DNA of 64,000 nt from Sulfuricurvum sp. (GCA_030696775.1 JAUYRN010000033.1:245962-309961), one strand, 5' to 3'; counted from the first letter of the stretch, positions 29,233 to 43,812 are shown. The notes: generated by a model not told the origin, from the letters alone. Made by a program: numbers and translations.

Positions 29233-30296
29233 AAATCATTGCTTTTTATTTACCCCAATTTCATGAAATTGAAGAGAATAATCAATGGTGGGGTAAAGGT
29301 TTTACCGATTGGACTAATGTTAAAAAAGCTAAACCCCTTTTTCCCAAACATCATCAACCAAATGAACCACTGAATGATAATTATTATAACCTTTTAGACA
29401 ATAAAACCATGCAATGGCAAGCAAATATTGCACAACAATATGGAGTATATGGTTTTTGTTACTATCATTACTGGTTTAAAGGAAAAAAATTATTAGAAAA
29501 GCCTTTAGATAAAATGCTTTTAGATCCAGAGATAACTATCCCCTTTTGCTTTTCTTGGGCCAATGAACCATGGACACGAGCGTGGGATGGACAAGATGAA
29601 GATATCCTTATGTACCAAGATTATGGTGATATAAATGATTGGAAAGCCCATTTTGATTATCTTTTACCTTTTTTTTTAGATAAACGCTACATGTATGAAC
29701 AAGGGAAACCAATTTTTCTTATTTACAGAACCTCTAATATCCCCCAGCTTGATCAAATGTTAGCGCTTTGGGATATGCTAGCAAAACAAGCAGGTCTTAA
29801 AGGGATCTATCTCGTTGAAACGTTGAGTAGCTTTCAGAACAAACCTTATGCTACACACTCCAATGCGGTTGTTGAATTTGAACCTAATTTTACCGCTCAC
29901 GATAAACTTTCATTTATTGATAAAGTGTTTGTTAAACTCATTCCAATGGTGACTGGTGTATCTATTCAGCGTTATGATTTATATTGGAAATTTATTTTAA
30001 ATCGAATCCCAACCATCGTTTCCAATCGCCAAACTATTCCAGGAGCATTTATTAATTGGGATAATACACCAAGAAAAGGGAAAAAAGGGCTTGTTTTTTT
30101 AGGGGCATCTCCAAAAAAATTTGAAAAATATTTATCTTTACAACTTAAACGGGCAAAATCAGTCTATAAAAGTAGTTTTGTATTTATTAATGCGTGGAAT
30201 GAATGGGCAGAGGGAAGCTATTTGGAACCAGATAAAAAATATCAATATCAAATGCTTGAAGCTCTTCAATCTGCTTTAGCAAAAAGTGAAAAATAA
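29229..30296 (+). CDS. WbsX-like (GH99-type) glycan-cluster protein
   Basis: 355 residues starting MKIIAFYLPQFHEIEENNQW with WWGKGFTDWTNVKKAKPLFPKHHQP, the unmistakable start of the WbsX family (glycoside hydrolase family 99-like), and ending FINAWNEWAEGSYLEPD. Such proteins are common in O-antigen and capsule clusters and act as glycosidases or possibly transferases; the precise reaction is unsettled. TTG start 29229, seven bases after AAGGA, overlapping the methyltransferase stop. Confidence 0.85.
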   Translation: MKIIAFYLPQFHEIEENNQWWGKGFTDWTNVKKAKPLFPKHHQPNEPLNDNYYNLLDNKTMQWQANIAQQYGVYGFCYYHYWFKGKKLLEKPLDKMLLDPEITIPFCFSWANEPWTRAWDGQDEDILMYQDYGDINDWKAHFDYLLPFFLDKRYMYEQGKPIFLIYRTSNIPQLDQMLALWDMLAKQAGLKGIYLVETLSSFQNKPYATHSNAVVEFEPNFTAHDKLSFIDKVFVKLIPMVTGVSIQRYDLYWKFILNRIPTIVSNRQTIPGAFINWDNTPRKGKKGLVFLGASPKKFEKYLSLQLKRAKSVYKSSFVFINAWNEWAEGSYLEPDKKYQYQMLEALQSALAKSEK

Positions 30297-30298
30297 TC

Positions 30299-31243
30299 GT
30301 GGGTATTCCTCTTATCTCCATTGCGATGGCGACCTACAATGGGGAACAATTTTTAGCGCACCAATTAGATTCGATACTTTTCCAGTCTTATACTAATATA
30401 GAAATTATTATTTGTGATGATAAATCCACCGACACGACCCATGAGATACTCAGGCACTACGCCCAAGAAGATAGAAGGATTCAACTTTTTTTTAATGAAA
30501 AGAATATCGGATTGGTAAAAAATTTTGAAAAAGCCATTTCTTTATGCACAGGAGAGTACATCGCCCTTGCCGATCAGGATGATATTTGGGAAAAAAACAA
30601 GATAGCTATTCTCTTGCAAAGTATGTGTACGGCTGATTTAATTCATTCAAATGCGCAATTAATAGATGACAATGGTGCCGTATTTGCCTCTTCTTATTCC
30701 CACTATTCTCATAAACAACTCGATAAAGATATCTATTCCTACCTTATGGGAAATAATGTCACAGGGTGTACATCATTGTTCTCACGACAATTACTTACCA
30801 ACGCATTACCATTTCCGCAGGATATTTTTGTCCATGATTGGTGGCTTGCCTTATGCGCTTTCAAGCATGGAGGGATTATTTATTGTGATCAGCCACTCAT
30901 TAACTATCGACAACATAGTCATAATCAAATCGGAGCAGCCAATTCAAAACGTATTCACCCCTTTGAAGCACGTGAAAAAGCGTTCCAAAAAACGGTTCTA
31001 TTTTTAAAAGCACTTTTGGAAGTCTCTTTTTTTTCCGTAGATGAAAAGCGATTTATTGTGCAGATGATCGACTATTATCATGATTTTTTCACCAAAACAG
31101 TTCGATTTCGCTCTTTCTTTTTTCATCTTCATTATTTTAACTATTTCAATGAAGGAAAACCATTTTTATACAAACTCATTGGGCTTTTTTTATCCTTCTT
31201 CGGAGATAAAATTCAACGGCTGATGTGGAGGTACCGCACATGA
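30299..31243 (+). CDS. Family 2 glycosyltransferase
   Basis: 314 residues. The GT-A fold shows PLISIAMATYNGEQFLAHQLDSIL and ICDDKSTDTTHEIL at the nucleotide-sugar site, ALADQDDIW as the DxD metal motif, and a C-terminal half similar to rhamnosyl-type transferases. It adds one sugar to the lipid-linked glycan on the cytoplasmic face. GTG start 30299; four-base overlap with the next gene. Donor and acceptor are unknown. Confidence 0.88.
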   Translation: MGIPLISIAMATYNGEQFLAHQLDSILFQSYTNIEIIICDDKSTDTTHEILRHYAQEDRRIQLFFNEKNIGLVKNFEKAISLCTGEYIALADQDDIWEKNKIAILLQSMCTADLIHSNAQLIDDNGAVFASSYSHYSHKQLDKDIYSYLMGNNVTGCTSLFSRQLLTNALPFPQDIFVHDWWLALCAFKHGGIIYCDQPLINYRQHSHNQIGAANSKRIHPFEAREKAFQKTVLFLKALLEVSFFSVDEKRFIVQMIDYYHDFFTKTVRFRSFFFHLHYFNYFNEGKPFLYKLIGLFLSFFGDKIQRLMWRYRT

Positions 31244-32298
31244 CTAATCTCTCCTTTTTCACAAAATATTCAACCCAAGGTGCGACTAGCCGTTATAGGA
31301 GTTTTTCCTTCGCCTCCCGTTTAGCCGAACTAAATTACAACCTTGAAATTCACTCTTTCATGGATATTCATTATCTCTCAAATCTCTTTGCTAAAAAACA
31401 AAAAAACAAATGGCGAATTTTCCTGTCCTATTGTCAGCGGCTTTTCGCTGTGTTACGATCTTCAGACAACATAATTATCGAACGAGAGCTTTTCCCATAT
31501 CTCCCTTATGGAATAGAGCAATGGTTTTTAAAAGGAAAAACCTATATTCTCGATTTCGATGACAATGTCTGGGAAGATTATCGTGGAAAACTATTGCTAG
31601 ATGGAAAATATGATCATCTTGTTAAAAATGCCGCCGGAGTTATTGTTGGTAATCATTATTTAGAACACTATGTAAAAAAACTAAATGATACTGTGATTAC
31701 AATTCCGACAGTAATCAATCTTGACCACTACCAACCGGATAAGTCTGTACAAAAATTTGACCGCTTTTCACTCGTATGGATCGGCAGCAGCGTAACCTAT
31801 CGTTACATAAAATCGTTTTCTCCGATGTTTCAACAACTCTCAAAACTAATCGATTTTGACCTCATCATTATCGCATCCAGACAACTTGAAATCGAAAAAA
31901 TCGAGGGTGTATCAATGAAATTTTATGACTGGTCTAGTGAAACTGAAACAGTTCTTTTACAACAATGTCATGTAGGGATTATGCCTTTGGACAACGACGA
32001 TTTTAGTCAGGGGAAATCAGGATTTAAACTTATTCAGTACCAAGCTGCAGGACTGCCTATGATTGCTTCCCCTATCGGTGAAAACACTCATATTATTACA
32101 GACACAATAAATGGATATTTAGTATCTAGCACATCCGAATGGGTCACTGCCGTACAAAGCCTCGCATCCGATACGGAACTTTATAACCGTATGTCTGCTG
32201 CATCAAAAGAGAAGAGTTGTCACTATTCTCTTCAACATTACTTTCCGATTTATAAACAATTCCTAGATAGTACCTTTAATGAGAAAAGGTCCCAATGA
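31240..32298 (+). CDS. Family 4-type glycosyltransferase
   Basis: 352 residues with GT-B features: N-terminal FFTKYSTQGATSRYRSFSFA, then FSLVWIGSSVTYRYI and the C-terminal nucleotide-sugar site GKSGFKLIQYQAAGLPMIASPIGEN. ATG 31240 is chosen because GGAGG lies eight bases upstream and it gives an ATGA overlap with the preceding gene. The frame also has a GTG five codons earlier. It probably extends the cluster's glycan. Confidence 0.82.
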   Translation: MTNLSFFTKYSTQGATSRYRSFSFASRLAELNYNLEIHSFMDIHYLSNLFAKKQKNKWRIFLSYCQRLFAVLRSSDNIIIERELFPYLPYGIEQWFLKGKTYILDFDDNVWEDYRGKLLLDGKYDHLVKNAAGVIVGNHYLEHYVKKLNDTVITIPTVINLDHYQPDKSVQKFDRFSLVWIGSSVTYRYIKSFSPMFQQLSKLIDFDLIIIASRQLEIEKIEGVSMKFYDWSSETETVLLQQCHVGIMPLDNDDFSQGKSGFKLIQYQAAGLPMIASPIGENTHIITDTINGYLVSSTSEWVTAVQSLASDTELYNRMSAASKEKSCHYSLQHYFPIYKQFLDSTFNEKRSQ

Positions 32299-33404
32299 TA
32301 TTTGGCTTCCTCTCCCACCTAGATCTCAATCTCTGGCTCTTTCGCCTCCCCATCATGCAGGCGTTAGTAAATCAAGGACACACTGTCTATGCGATTTGTC
32401 CTGATGGTGAAAAAAGTGATGATTTTACACGTCATGGGATTACTCACATCTCGTATGACATAAGCCGATCTAGTCTTAATCCGATTAAAGAGCTCCAAGC
32501 CATTCGAAATATCTATACTGCCATCCAACCGCTCAATCTCGATATCCTCCATACCTTTACTGCTAAGCCCAATATCTATGGAACACTTGCGGGAAAATTG
32601 GCAAAAATTCCTCGCATTATCAACCTCGTAGAGGGATTGGGGAGTTTTTATCTTGAGAATGATCTTAAAAGTCGCATCGTACGGACGGTGATTGAATTTT
32701 TTTACACCCAAATTTTCAAACTCTCCGATACCGTTATGTTTGTAAATCATGATGATCCAGCCTATCTGATATCCAAAAACATTGTCTCACCCAAAAAAAT
32801 TTTCATCATGAAAGGGGTAGGAATTGATACAAATGAGTGGAAACCTTTACCAAAAGAAGATGAGTGGATTCGTGTAACGATGATTGCGCGTGCGCTTAAG
32901 CATAAAGGGGTAATAGAATTTATCGACGCGGCGACCATCCTGGGGAAAAAATATCCTGAGATTTCATTTCAATACGTCGGCTCCCCAGATGAAGGAAACC
33001 GTTTTAGTATCACAGAAGAATTTATGAAAGCCCAATCATCCATAAACTATCTCGGTCAACAAAACAATATTCGCCACATCCTCTCACAAAGTACTGTTTT
33101 TGTCCTCCCTAGTTATCGAGAAGGACTCCCTCGCACCTCTATGGAAGCAGCCAGTATGGGATTACCGATCGTTACCGCCGATGTCGTTGGATGCAGAGAA
33201 ACGATTGATCAGGGAATAACTGGGTTTTTGATTCCGCCACAAAATGCTCAAGTATTGGCAGAAACAATCGAAATATTGATTATTAATCCCTTATTACGCG
33301 AAAAAATGGGTAAAGCCGGAAGAGAAAAAGCAATTCGAGAGTTCGATATCAGGGCAATTATTGAAAAACATTTTGAAGTCTATGGATTAAAATATGTACA
33401 TTAA
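32295..33404 (+). CDS. pglA: PglA-like glycosyltransferase
   Basis: 369 residues, GT-B fold, family 4. [32 protein letters not shown] and [30 protein letters not shown] match the PglA-type transferases that place the second sugar (GalNAc in C. jejuni) on undecaprenyl-PP-diNAcBac. It directly precedes pglC, with which it overlaps by 11 bases. The symbol is given by family and context; the sugar it adds may differ. Confidence 0.75.
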   Translation: MIFGFLSHLDLNLWLFRLPIMQALVNQGHTVYAICPDGEKSDDFTRHGITHISYDISRSSLNPIKELQAIRNIYTAIQPLNLDILHTFTAKPNIYGTLAGKLAKIPRIINLVEGLGSFYLENDLKSRIVRTVIEFFYTQIFKLSDTVMFVNHDDPAYLISKNIVSPKKIFIMKGVGIDTNEWKPLPKEDEWIRVTMIARALKHKGVIEFIDAATILGKKYPEISFQYVGSPDEGNRFSITEEFMKAQSSINYLGQQNNIRHILSQSTVFVLPSYREGLPRTSMEAASMGLPIVTADVVGCRETIDQGITGFLIPPQNAQVLAETIEILIINPLLREKMGKAGREKAIREFDIRAIIEKHFEVYGLKYVH

Positions 33405-33999
33405 TTTTTTTAAACCACTTAGTGATCGAATAGGTGCATTGATTCTCTTGATACTATTTGTTCCTCTTATAGTTATAACGGCACTTATTGTTTTACTAAA
33501 ACTAGGACGACCTATTGTTTTTGCCCAAAAACGCCCGGGAATTCATGGTAAAACTTTTACTATTTACAAGTTTCGGACAATGAGCAATGAATACGACAAT
33601 CACGGAGAACTGTTAAGCGATGAAGCAAGATTAAAAGGAGCAGGAAAGCTCATCCGTAGCCTTAGTCTCGATGAACTTCCGCAACTTCTCAATGTCCTTA
33701 AAGGGGAGATGAGTTTTATAGGACCTCGCCCTTTACTCGTCGAATATCTTAGCCTCTATACACCAGAACAATCCAAGCGGCACAACGTAAAACCAGGGAT
33801 CAGCGGATGGGCGCAAGTGAATGGCCGCAATGCAATTAGTTGGGAAGAAAAATTTCGATATGATGTCGAATACGTTGAAAATATATCATTCTGGTTTGAT
33901 TTAAAAATTATTGTTCTTACCATCTTAAAAGTATTCAAAACAGAGGGAATTTCCCAAGAAGGAAATGTAACAATGGAGAAGTTTAATGGCGCCAACTGA
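33394..33999 (+). CDS. pglC: Undecaprenyl-phosphate diNAcBac phosphosugar transferase
   Basis: 201 residues: a re-entrant N-terminal membrane helix ([26 protein letters not shown]), then the bacterial sugar-transferase domain with [30 protein letters not shown] and [11 protein letters not shown]. This short monotopic form is typical of PglC, which loads phospho-diNAcBac on undecaprenyl phosphate. It overlaps pglA upstream and pglD downstream. Confidence 0.9.
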   Translation: MYINFFKPLSDRIGALILLILFVPLIVITALIVLLKLGRPIVFAQKRPGIHGKTFTIYKFRTMSNEYDNHGELLSDEARLKGAGKLIRSLSLDELPQLLNVLKGEMSFIGPRPLLVEYLSLYTPEQSKRHNVKPGISGWAQVNGRNAISWEEKFRYDVEYVENISFWFDLKIIVLTILKVFKTEGISQEGNVTMEKFNGAN

Positions 34000-34603
34000 C
34001 ATCTTCATTTACGGTGCAAGCGGGCATGGAAAAGTGGTTGCTGATATTATCCGTTGTTCCGGCCACACTTTTGTCGGCTGGATTGACGATAAACCAAGCA
34101 CAAATGCTTTTACTTGGGAACAGTTTTGTTCCCTCCATCCGCATGCTACTATTGCTCTTGGGATTGGAGAGAACACAGCACGAGAAGGTATTGCCAAAAG
34201 AGTCCTGGAGGCCGGCTATTTACTACCCATTTTAATCCATCCAAGCGCGATCATTTCAGATTCGGCGAACATCAAAATGGGGAGCGTCATTATGCCTCTC
34301 GCTGTTGTTAATGCCGATGCTCTAATCGGTGAGGGGTGTATTGTAAACAGTGGTGCGATTGTTGAGCATGATTGTATTCTCGAAAACTATGTCCACATTT
34401 CTCCTAATGCTACATTAGCAGGCGGTGTCCACATCAAAAAAAGCACTCACATCGGAATGGGGGCACTGATCCTCCAAAACATAACAGTAGGCGTAAATTC
34501 CATCGTTGCTGCTGGAAGTGTCGTAACCAAAGATGTATCGGACAACGTTCTCGTAGCAGGTATTCCAGCCGTCATTAAAAAAATATTTTGCAAGGATAAT
34601 TAA
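33986..34603 (+). CDS. pglD: UDP-4-amino-sugar N-acetyltransferase
   Basis: 205 residues: an N-terminal Rossmann-like UDP-sugar-binding part ([16 protein letters not shown]) and a C-terminal left-handed beta helix of hexapeptide repeats ([33 protein letters not shown]) with the catalytic His in EHDC. It acetylates the C4 amine to give UDP-diNAcBac, between PglE and PglC in the pathway. Confidence 0.92.
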   Translation: MAPTDIFIYGASGHGKVVADIIRCSGHTFVGWIDDKPSTNAFTWEQFCSLHPHATIALGIGENTAREGIAKRVLEAGYLLPILIHPSAIISDSANIKMGSVIMPLAVVNADALIGEGCIVNSGAIVEHDCILENYVHISPNATLAGGVHIKKSTHIGMGALILQNITVGVNSIVAAGSVVTKDVSDNVLVAGIPAVIKKIFCKDN

Positions 34604-34606
34604 ACT

Positions 34607-37820
<3,214 letters not shown>

Positions 37821-37821
<1 letters not shown>

Positions 37822-39593
37822 TGCAGTGGCTTCGTCCAAGCAGTGCAACACGACTGACTTTTTTTGTCCTTTCGGATATCTTGCTCTTTTTTTTTACCCT
37901 TTACAGTGCGTATCTGCTTCGTTTTAATTTCAATATTCCGGAAAATTTTCTCGTCCCTTTTTGGCATGTTGCATTTTTGATCATTGTGTTAAAAATATCT
38001 ACAATTGCTCTCTTTGATGGCTACCGTTTCATTTGGCGTTTTTTTGCCCTCAATGATGCTAAAAAACTTTTTTTTGCACATCTTATAGCATACACTCTAT
38101 TTTCTTTACTCTTTTTAGTTTTTCCCGAACCTTTTAACCCCTTTCCCAGAAGTGTTATTATTATTGATCTGCTTCTCTCGTTTATTGTCTTGGGAGCACT
38201 GCGTTTTTCTAAACGGCTTATGATGGAGTCAATGGGAAATATTGGAAAGCTTAAGCCAACTATTATCATAGGAATATCCTCCAATACCGATACTCTCATC
38301 AAGAGTTTATTAAAAGGGGAGCACTATCCCGTTGCTATTATCGCAGTACTGGACAAAAATCAAAATATGATTGGCTCAACCATTAATAATATTAAAGTTT
38401 TTGATCTTCGTGACCTTCCTGCCCTGATTACCAAGCATTCTATACGAACGGCCATCATCGAGGAATCATTACCCCAAGAAGCATTGCAGCATGTCTATGC
38501 CCAACTCAAAGAAACTTCTATTCAAGAGATAAAACGCTCTGTTACCTTAGACAATACCATGAGCCGTATTGAATCTCTTTCCATCGAAGATCTTCTTGCC
38601 CGTCATCCTAAAGACCTTGATACCCAAACCATTGGGAATTTTATACAGGGTAAAACGATTATGATTACCGGTGCGGGAGGAAGTATCGGGAGTGAAATTG
38701 CCTTGCAGTGTCATCTTTTTGGGGCATCAGAACTCATCTTAATCGATCACAGTGAATACAATCTTTATCAAATCGGCGAAAAACTTCCTTCTGCGCGTCT
38801 TCGATTGTGCAATATACTCGATCGTACTATGCTCGACTCTATTATCCGTACCGGTAAGCCTGATATACTGATTCACGCTGCCGCCTACAAGCACGTTCCT
38901 CTGTGCGAGTCCAACATCCAAGCCGCAATCACCAACAACATCATCGGAAGCTGTAACGTTATTAACAGTGCCATCGAGCATAATATTTCTAAGATTGTCA
39001 TCATATCAACCGATAAAGCAGTCCGTCCTACTAATATCATGGGAACAACAAAGCGTATCGTGGAGCTTTATGCTCAGAATGTTGATTCACGAAATAGCGA
39101 GATTGTGGCCGTTCGCTTTGGCAATGTTTTGGGTTCCAGCGGAAGCGTTATACCGAAATTCAAAGAACAAATCGATGCAGGTGGCCCTATTACCCTGACA
39201 CATCCTGATATTACCCGCTACTTTATGCTCATTGGCGAAGCGTGTCAGCTCGTCCTTCAAGCCGCAGCTATTGCCCGCGGAGGTGAGCTTTTTATCCTCG
39301 ATATGGGAGAACCCATTAAAATCATTGATTTGGCTCGCACGATGATTCGGCTTTATTCTCATAATGAAATTGAGATACTCATAACAGGGTTGCGTCCTGG
39401 AGAAAAACTGTATGAGGAATTATTAATTGATGAGAGCGAACAAAAAACCGCTTTTGATTCCATTATGATAGCAGGATCAACGGTGTATCCCATCGAGCAG
39501 TTGCGCAACGATATTCAAACGCTTCTGCTCTCAGATGAACCTATTAATGCTCTTCGTCAAATCGTCCCCGAGTTTACAAACCCTGCGGTGTAA
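37821..39593 (+). CDS. pglF: UDP-GlcNAc C4,6-dehydratase
   Basis: 590 residues: four N-terminal membrane helices and a CoA-binding-like linker, then an extended SDR domain with NAD loop MITGAGGSIGSEIA, HAAAYKHVPLCE, STDKAVRPTNIMGTTKR (modified catalytic triad) and FGNVLGSSGSVIP. It starts diNAcBac synthesis in the membrane. Starts on the last base of the pglE stop. The end overlaps the convergent GGDEF-EAL gene by 20 bases. Confidence 0.94.
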
Positions 39594-41700
39594 ATAATAT
39601 TTCGATCGGAAACGGACGATCGATATGGTACCCCTGCGCAAAATCCACATTAAGCTCATTAAGCACATGTAAGACCGCAGCAGTCTCAACATACTCACAA
39701 ATGGTTGCGATGCCCATAACGTGTCCTATTTGATTGATGGCATCTACCATTGCGCGGTTAATCGGATTAAGATGAATATCATGGACAAAGGAGCCGTCTA
39801 TTTTTAAATAATCAATCGGCATGTTCTGCAAATACGAAAACGATGAGAGCCCGCATCCAAAATCATCCAATGCAAAACGGCATCCCAATGCTCGAAATTC
39901 ATTGATAAACTCCAAAGCATTCGTCATATTCCCTACCGCTTCGGTCTCTGTGATTTCAAACGTTATCGTGTGATAGGGGACACCATAATTTCCGAACAAT
40001 CCACGTATAAAATCTTTTGTCCTCGCATCCCCCAAAGACGCGCCTGAAACATTGATACTAAAATATGTCTCTTCGTTCACTTCATGCCAAATCTTCGTAA
40101 AGCTTTTAAAGGTATTTTCCATCACCCATCGATCGAGTTTGGGCATAAAACCATAGCGCTCTGCTGCAGGTATAAATGCCATAGGCGGAATAATCTCTCC
40201 ACTCTCTCCACTCTCTTCACGCAGCCTCACTAAGACCTCATAATGACGACGTTGAAGCGGATCTAAAACGGGAACAATAGGTTGCACGTACAAAACAAAT
40301 GAATTCGTAATCAGGGCTTCTTCGAGTCGTCCAATCCACTGCATTTGGTTTCGGCGCTCTTGAATCGTAGTATCTTCAGGATGTGCCACATGAATACGAT
40401 TTCGGCCACCGTCTTTAGCTGCATAACACGCAGCGTCCGCTTGAGATAAGAGATTGGTCAACGTGCAACACTCCTTTATAATCCCTACCATCCCTATGCT
40501 TGCCCCTATTCGAAAGGTATTGCCTTGATAATTAAATCGATATTCACCTATCGCATTGAGCAGCCTCTGACCTTGTAATTGAGCATCTTCAAGGGTCGAA
40601 TTAATATAGATAATTCCAAACTCATCGCCGCCTAAACGTGCAACCACATCACTCTCGCGTGCAGAACGCTTTAAAACAAGAGCAATCTGACGTAAAAGCT
40701 CATCTCCTGCAATGTGCCCGCACTTGTCATTGACAATCTTAAATTGATCCAAATCGATGTAACACATCACGTGGGTAGCTTCCTCATTTTTCGCACTCTC
40801 AATAACCGCTTTAAGGCGTTGCTCAAATTCATAACGGTTGACCAATCCTGTAATCGAATCCAGCTTAACCATTTTTTCCAGATCGTACGTACGGCGCGAA
40901 ACTTCCGCTTCAAGCGATTCATTGTAGTTTATAAGCTGTGAATTCAATTCTCGGTTCTCAAAATCAGCACGGGCAAGATGATCGGTATTGATCGTAACTT
41001 TATGTGTGAGCCAAAATAAAAGAGCACTAATGACAATAATATTAAGATCGCGCCACAAGGGATCCGATAAAAACATAAAAAGTGCTGCTAGAAATCCGAT
41101 AGCAAATACAAATCCATTAAACTGCATTCCCGTACATTGAGGAGCCGTAAGAGTGCAATAATCACACCTCGCATAGGGTTTAAAACCATTTCGAGCAAGA
41201 ATACAATTTTTATTGGTTGTCAAATCCTGTAGATCACTTGAATACGATGAAGATTTTTGTAAACTCCTAAAACCTATATAGCCTAACGCTGAAAGACAAA
41301 ATCCAAAGAAGGTGCTAATCATCATAAACACTCCCATAAATGTCCCAATCAACCATGTAGCAAGAGGATAATAGAAGAAAAGTCCAACAGCAATAGAAGA
41401 TACGAATAAACGTGCAAACAGTTCAAACCATTCACTCTCTCGATTCATAAAATAGGAGCGTTTATACGCAGGAGAAATAGTACAGATGGGTCGCTTGAGG
41501 ATCAGTTCAATAAGGTGTAAAAGCCAACTGGTCGGAGAAAAGTGAACCGTTGTAATTAACGTAATTAGATTGATAGCAAAATAAAAATAAAAATAATTGA
41601 TATTTTGAAAAAATACTCCAAGAATTATAATAAAACCTAAAACCAAGCGATTAAATTTAACTTCACCTGATGTCGGTGATTGATACGTGAACCACAACAT
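39574..41700 (-). CDS. Membrane GGDEF-EAL protein with DUF4395-like, Cys-rich N-terminus
   Basis: About 708 residues. The N-terminus carries several membrane helices and resembles DUF4395 (SGEVKFNRLVLGFIIILGVFF, FSPTSWLLHLIEL). A Cys cluster C-x12-C-x2-C-x6-C lies between helices near residues 166-189. Then a coiled linker, a GGDEF domain with intact ARLGGDEFG, and an EAL domain with EVL (YEVLVRL), DDFGCG and YLKIDGSFV. It could make and/or degrade cyclic di-GMP in response to a redox, metal or respiratory cue sensed by the Cys-bearing membrane part. ATG 41700 has AGGA eight bases upstream; an ATG at 41709 is abutted by AGG. Confidence 0.85.
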   Translation of the reverse strand: MLWFTYQSPTSGEVKFNRLVLGFIIILGVFFQNINYFYFYFAINLITLITTVHFSPTSWLLHLIELILKRPICTISPAYKRSYFMNRESEWFELFARLFVSSIAVGLFFYYPLATWLIGTFMGVFMMISTFFGFCLSALGYIGFRSLQKSSSYSSDLQDLTTNKNCILARNGFKPYARCDYCTLTAPQCTGMQFNGFVFAIGFLAALFMFLSDPLWRDLNIIVISALLFWLTHKVTINTDHLARADFENRELNSQLINYNESLEAEVSRRTYDLEKMVKLDSITGLVNRYEFEQRLKAVIESAKNEEATHVMCYIDLDQFKIVNDKCGHIAGDELLRQIALVLKRSARESDVVARLGGDEFGIIYINSTLEDAQLQGQRLLNAIGEYRFNYQGNTFRIGASIGMVGIIKECCTLTNLLSQADAACYAAKDGGRNRIHVAHPEDTTIQERRNQMQWIGRLEEALITNSFVLYVQPIVPVLDPLQRRHYEVLVRLREESGESGEIIPPMAFIPAAERYGFMPKLDRWVMENTFKSFTKIWHEVNEETYFSINVSGASLGDARTKDFIRGLFGNYGVPYHTITFEITETEAVGNMTNALEFINEFRALGCRFALDDFGCGLSSFSYLQNMPIDYLKIDGSFVHDIHLNPINRAMVDAINQIGHVMGIATICEYVETAAVLHVLNELNVDFAQGYHIDRPFPIEILFTPQGL

Positions 41701-41840
41701 ACTCTTCATCCTATTATCACAAATATATCACATTTATTTATAATACTCAGAAAAGTAGAAAAAGGAGCTTAAAAGGCATCAAGGCGATGTATACTCCGTA
41801 CTTCATGCGCCCATAAGGGTAAATACGGAATACAAAGTTT

Positions 41841-43529
41841 TTAGAGTTCTGTTTTTAGCGCAGCTCCATTAGAAGCATTGGAAACAAGAAGGCTATAACG
41901 CTTAAGCCATTTGGACGTGATCTCTTTTTTGTGAGGTTTCCACGCCGAACGACGCACAGAAAGTACCTCTTCATCGACATTCAACTGCAATAAATGGGTA
42001 TCGACATCCAGTTGAATCTCATCCCCATCTTCGATTAGAGCAATAAGTCCACCCTCAGCAGCCTCCGGACTCACGTGCCCGATGGATGCACCGCGTGTTG
42101 CTCCGCTAAAACGTCCGTCTGTGATAAGTGCCACGCTCTCACCCAGTCCCATACCCATAATCAATGCCGTAGGAGCTAGCATTTCTTGCATTCCAGGGCC
42201 TCCTTTTGGTCCTTCGTAGCGGATGACGACGACATCCCCTGCTTTGACTTTATGACTCATGATTCCTGCAATGGCTTCATTTTGGGAGTTAAAACAAATC
42301 GCTTTCCCCGTAAACTGACGCATATTTGGGGTGATTCCGGCTGTTTTAACAACCGCTCCCTCTAATGCCAAATTACCGAACAAAATCGATAACCCACCGA
42401 CAGGAGAAAAAGCGTTTTCATTCGTGTGGATGATGCTTGTATCTTTGATAACGGCATCTTTAATCCGCTCACCCAGCGTTTCACCCGTAACCATCATTGC
42501 CTCCAAATGTAGAACACCGCCTCTGCGACTCACCTCTTTCATAACGGCATTGACTCCGCCTGCACGATTAATATCGTCCATATGAACGGTTGATAATGAT
42601 GGAGAAATTTTTGCGATATGGGCAACTTTCTCCGAAATTTCATTGATTTTGTGAATGCTAAAATCAACTTCTGCTTCTTTGGCAATACTCAACAAATGCA
42701 AAACAGTATTCGAAGAACCCCCCATTGCCATATCAATAACAAATGCATTGTGGATTGCTTTGTCATTTAAAATGTTGCGCATGTTCCACTTCTCACTGTT
42801 TTTATCCAGTGTCATCTCGACAATACGCTTCGCAGCAACTTTAACCATCGCAATACGCTCAGGTGTCATCGCCAAAACCGTACCATTGCCCGGCAACGCA
42901 ACACCCATCGCTTCGCAAAGGGTATTCATAGAGTTTGCTGTGAACATGCCTGAACATGATCCGCCGCTTGGGCACGCTTCACATTCGATCTCATACAATT
43001 CTTCATCACTCATCTTGCCATTGGCATGTTGACCCACGGCTTCAAATGCTGTTGCAAGGTCGATAGGGGTCCCGTCTTTTTTATGTCCAGCTTTCATTGG
43101 TCCACCCGACACAAAAATCGTCGGAACATTAACACGTAATGCACCCATCAACATTCCAGGTACGATCTTGTCACAGTTAGGAATACAAATCAGCCCATCA
43201 AGCTTGTGTGCATTCATCACTGTTTCGATACTGTCGGCGATCAACTCACGACTAGGCAAGCTATACAACATACCATCATGACCCATCGCAATACCATCAT
43301 CTACACCTATAGTATTAAACTCAAACGGAACACCACCTGCTTCACGAATTGCTTCTTTTACAATACGACCGTACTCTTGAAGAAAAAAGTGCCCCGGAAT
43401 GATGTCAATATGAGAATTTGCAACACCAATAAACGGCTTATTAAAATCTTCGTCTTTTAATCCCGTTGCCCGCAACAAACTTCGGTGAGGAGTCTTGTCA
43501 AACCCTTTTTTAATCGTATCACTGCGCAT
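41841..43529 (-). CDS. ilvD: Dihydroxy-acid dehydratase
   Basis: 562 residues, full length. The Fe-S cluster cysteines are in [11 protein letters not shown] and [16 protein letters not shown], with [26 protein letters not shown] at the N-terminal active site and [19 protein letters not shown] near the C-terminus. It catalyses the third step of valine and isoleucine synthesis. It stands alone; no other ilv genes are in the window. Confidence 0.98.
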   Translation of the reverse strand: MRSDTIKKGFDKTPHRSLLRATGLKDEDFNKPFIGVANSHIDIIPGHFFLQEYGRIVKEAIREAGGVPFEFNTIGVDDGIAMGHDGMLYSLPSRELIADSIETVMNAHKLDGLICIPNCDKIVPGMLMGALRVNVPTIFVSGGPMKAGHKKDGTPIDLATAFEAVGQHANGKMSDEELYEIECEACPSGGSCSGMFTANSMNTLCEAMGVALPGNGTVLAMTPERIAMVKVAAKRIVEMTLDKNSEKWNMRNILNDKAIHNAFVIDMAMGGSSNTVLHLLSIAKEAEVDFSIHKINEISEKVAHIAKISPSLSTVHMDDINRAGGVNAVMKEVSRRGGVLHLEAMMVTGETLGERIKDAVIKDTSIIHTNENAFSPVGGLSILFGNLALEGAVVKTAGITPNMRQFTGKAICFNSQNEAIAGIMSHKVKAGDVVVIRYEGPKGGPGMQEMLAPTALIMGMGLGESVALITDGRFSGATRGASIGHVSPEAAEGGLIALIEDGDEIQLDVDTHLLQLNVDEEVLSVRRSAWKPHKKEITSKWLKRYSLLVSNASNGAALKTEL

Positions 43530-43556
43530 TATTTATCCTTTTTCTTAGCTTTCGTC

Positions 43557-43576
43557 ATTCTCGCGAAGGCGAGAAT
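43557..43576. repeat. REP-like hairpin upstream of ilvD
   Basis: Inverted repeat ATTCTCGC / GCGAGAAT with loop GAAG, flanked by CGTC and CCAG. This is the widespread REP-type palindrome 'cattcYcgcgaaggcgRgaatccag'. It lies in the gap between ilvD and the tRNA cluster. It could be a dispersed repeat or part of a leader hairpin; a T-run follows at 43582. Confidence 0.5.
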
Positions 43577-43652
43577 CCAGCTTTTTTATTAATTATTTCT
43601 CATTATAGCTAATTTTTTATTCCTGCCTCTTTACATACATTATTTTTTTTGC

Positions 43653-43658
43653 TATACT
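43653..43658 (+). promoter_or_regulatory. -10 box of the tRNA cluster
   Basis: TATACT 17 bases before the 5' end of tRNA-Gly, consistent with a start of transcription just ahead of the mature tRNA. Confidence 0.45.
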
Positions 43659-43675
43659 TCCAGTCCACAAAAAAT

Positions 43676-43750
<75 letters not shown>

Positions 43751-43751
43751 T

Positions 43752-43804
43752 ATACCTCAGTTAAAATATCGAAATACGATGTCTTAGTTGAGGTATTTTT
43801 TTTG
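43752..43804 (+). terminator. Long-loop hairpin with T-run after tRNA-Gly
   Basis: ATACCTCA pairs with TGAGGTAT at 43789-43796 and is followed by an unbroken T-tract, so it fits an intrinsic terminator with a large loop. It would separate tRNA-Gly from the next tRNAs or attenuate read-through to them. Confidence 0.5.
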
Positions 43805-43812
43805 TTATCGTT

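Noticed and set aside
41710..41840. Terminator or riboswitch downstream of ilvD
   Set aside because: Some pairing (CCGTA/TACGG) is possible, but no convincing stem with a T-run could be drawn.
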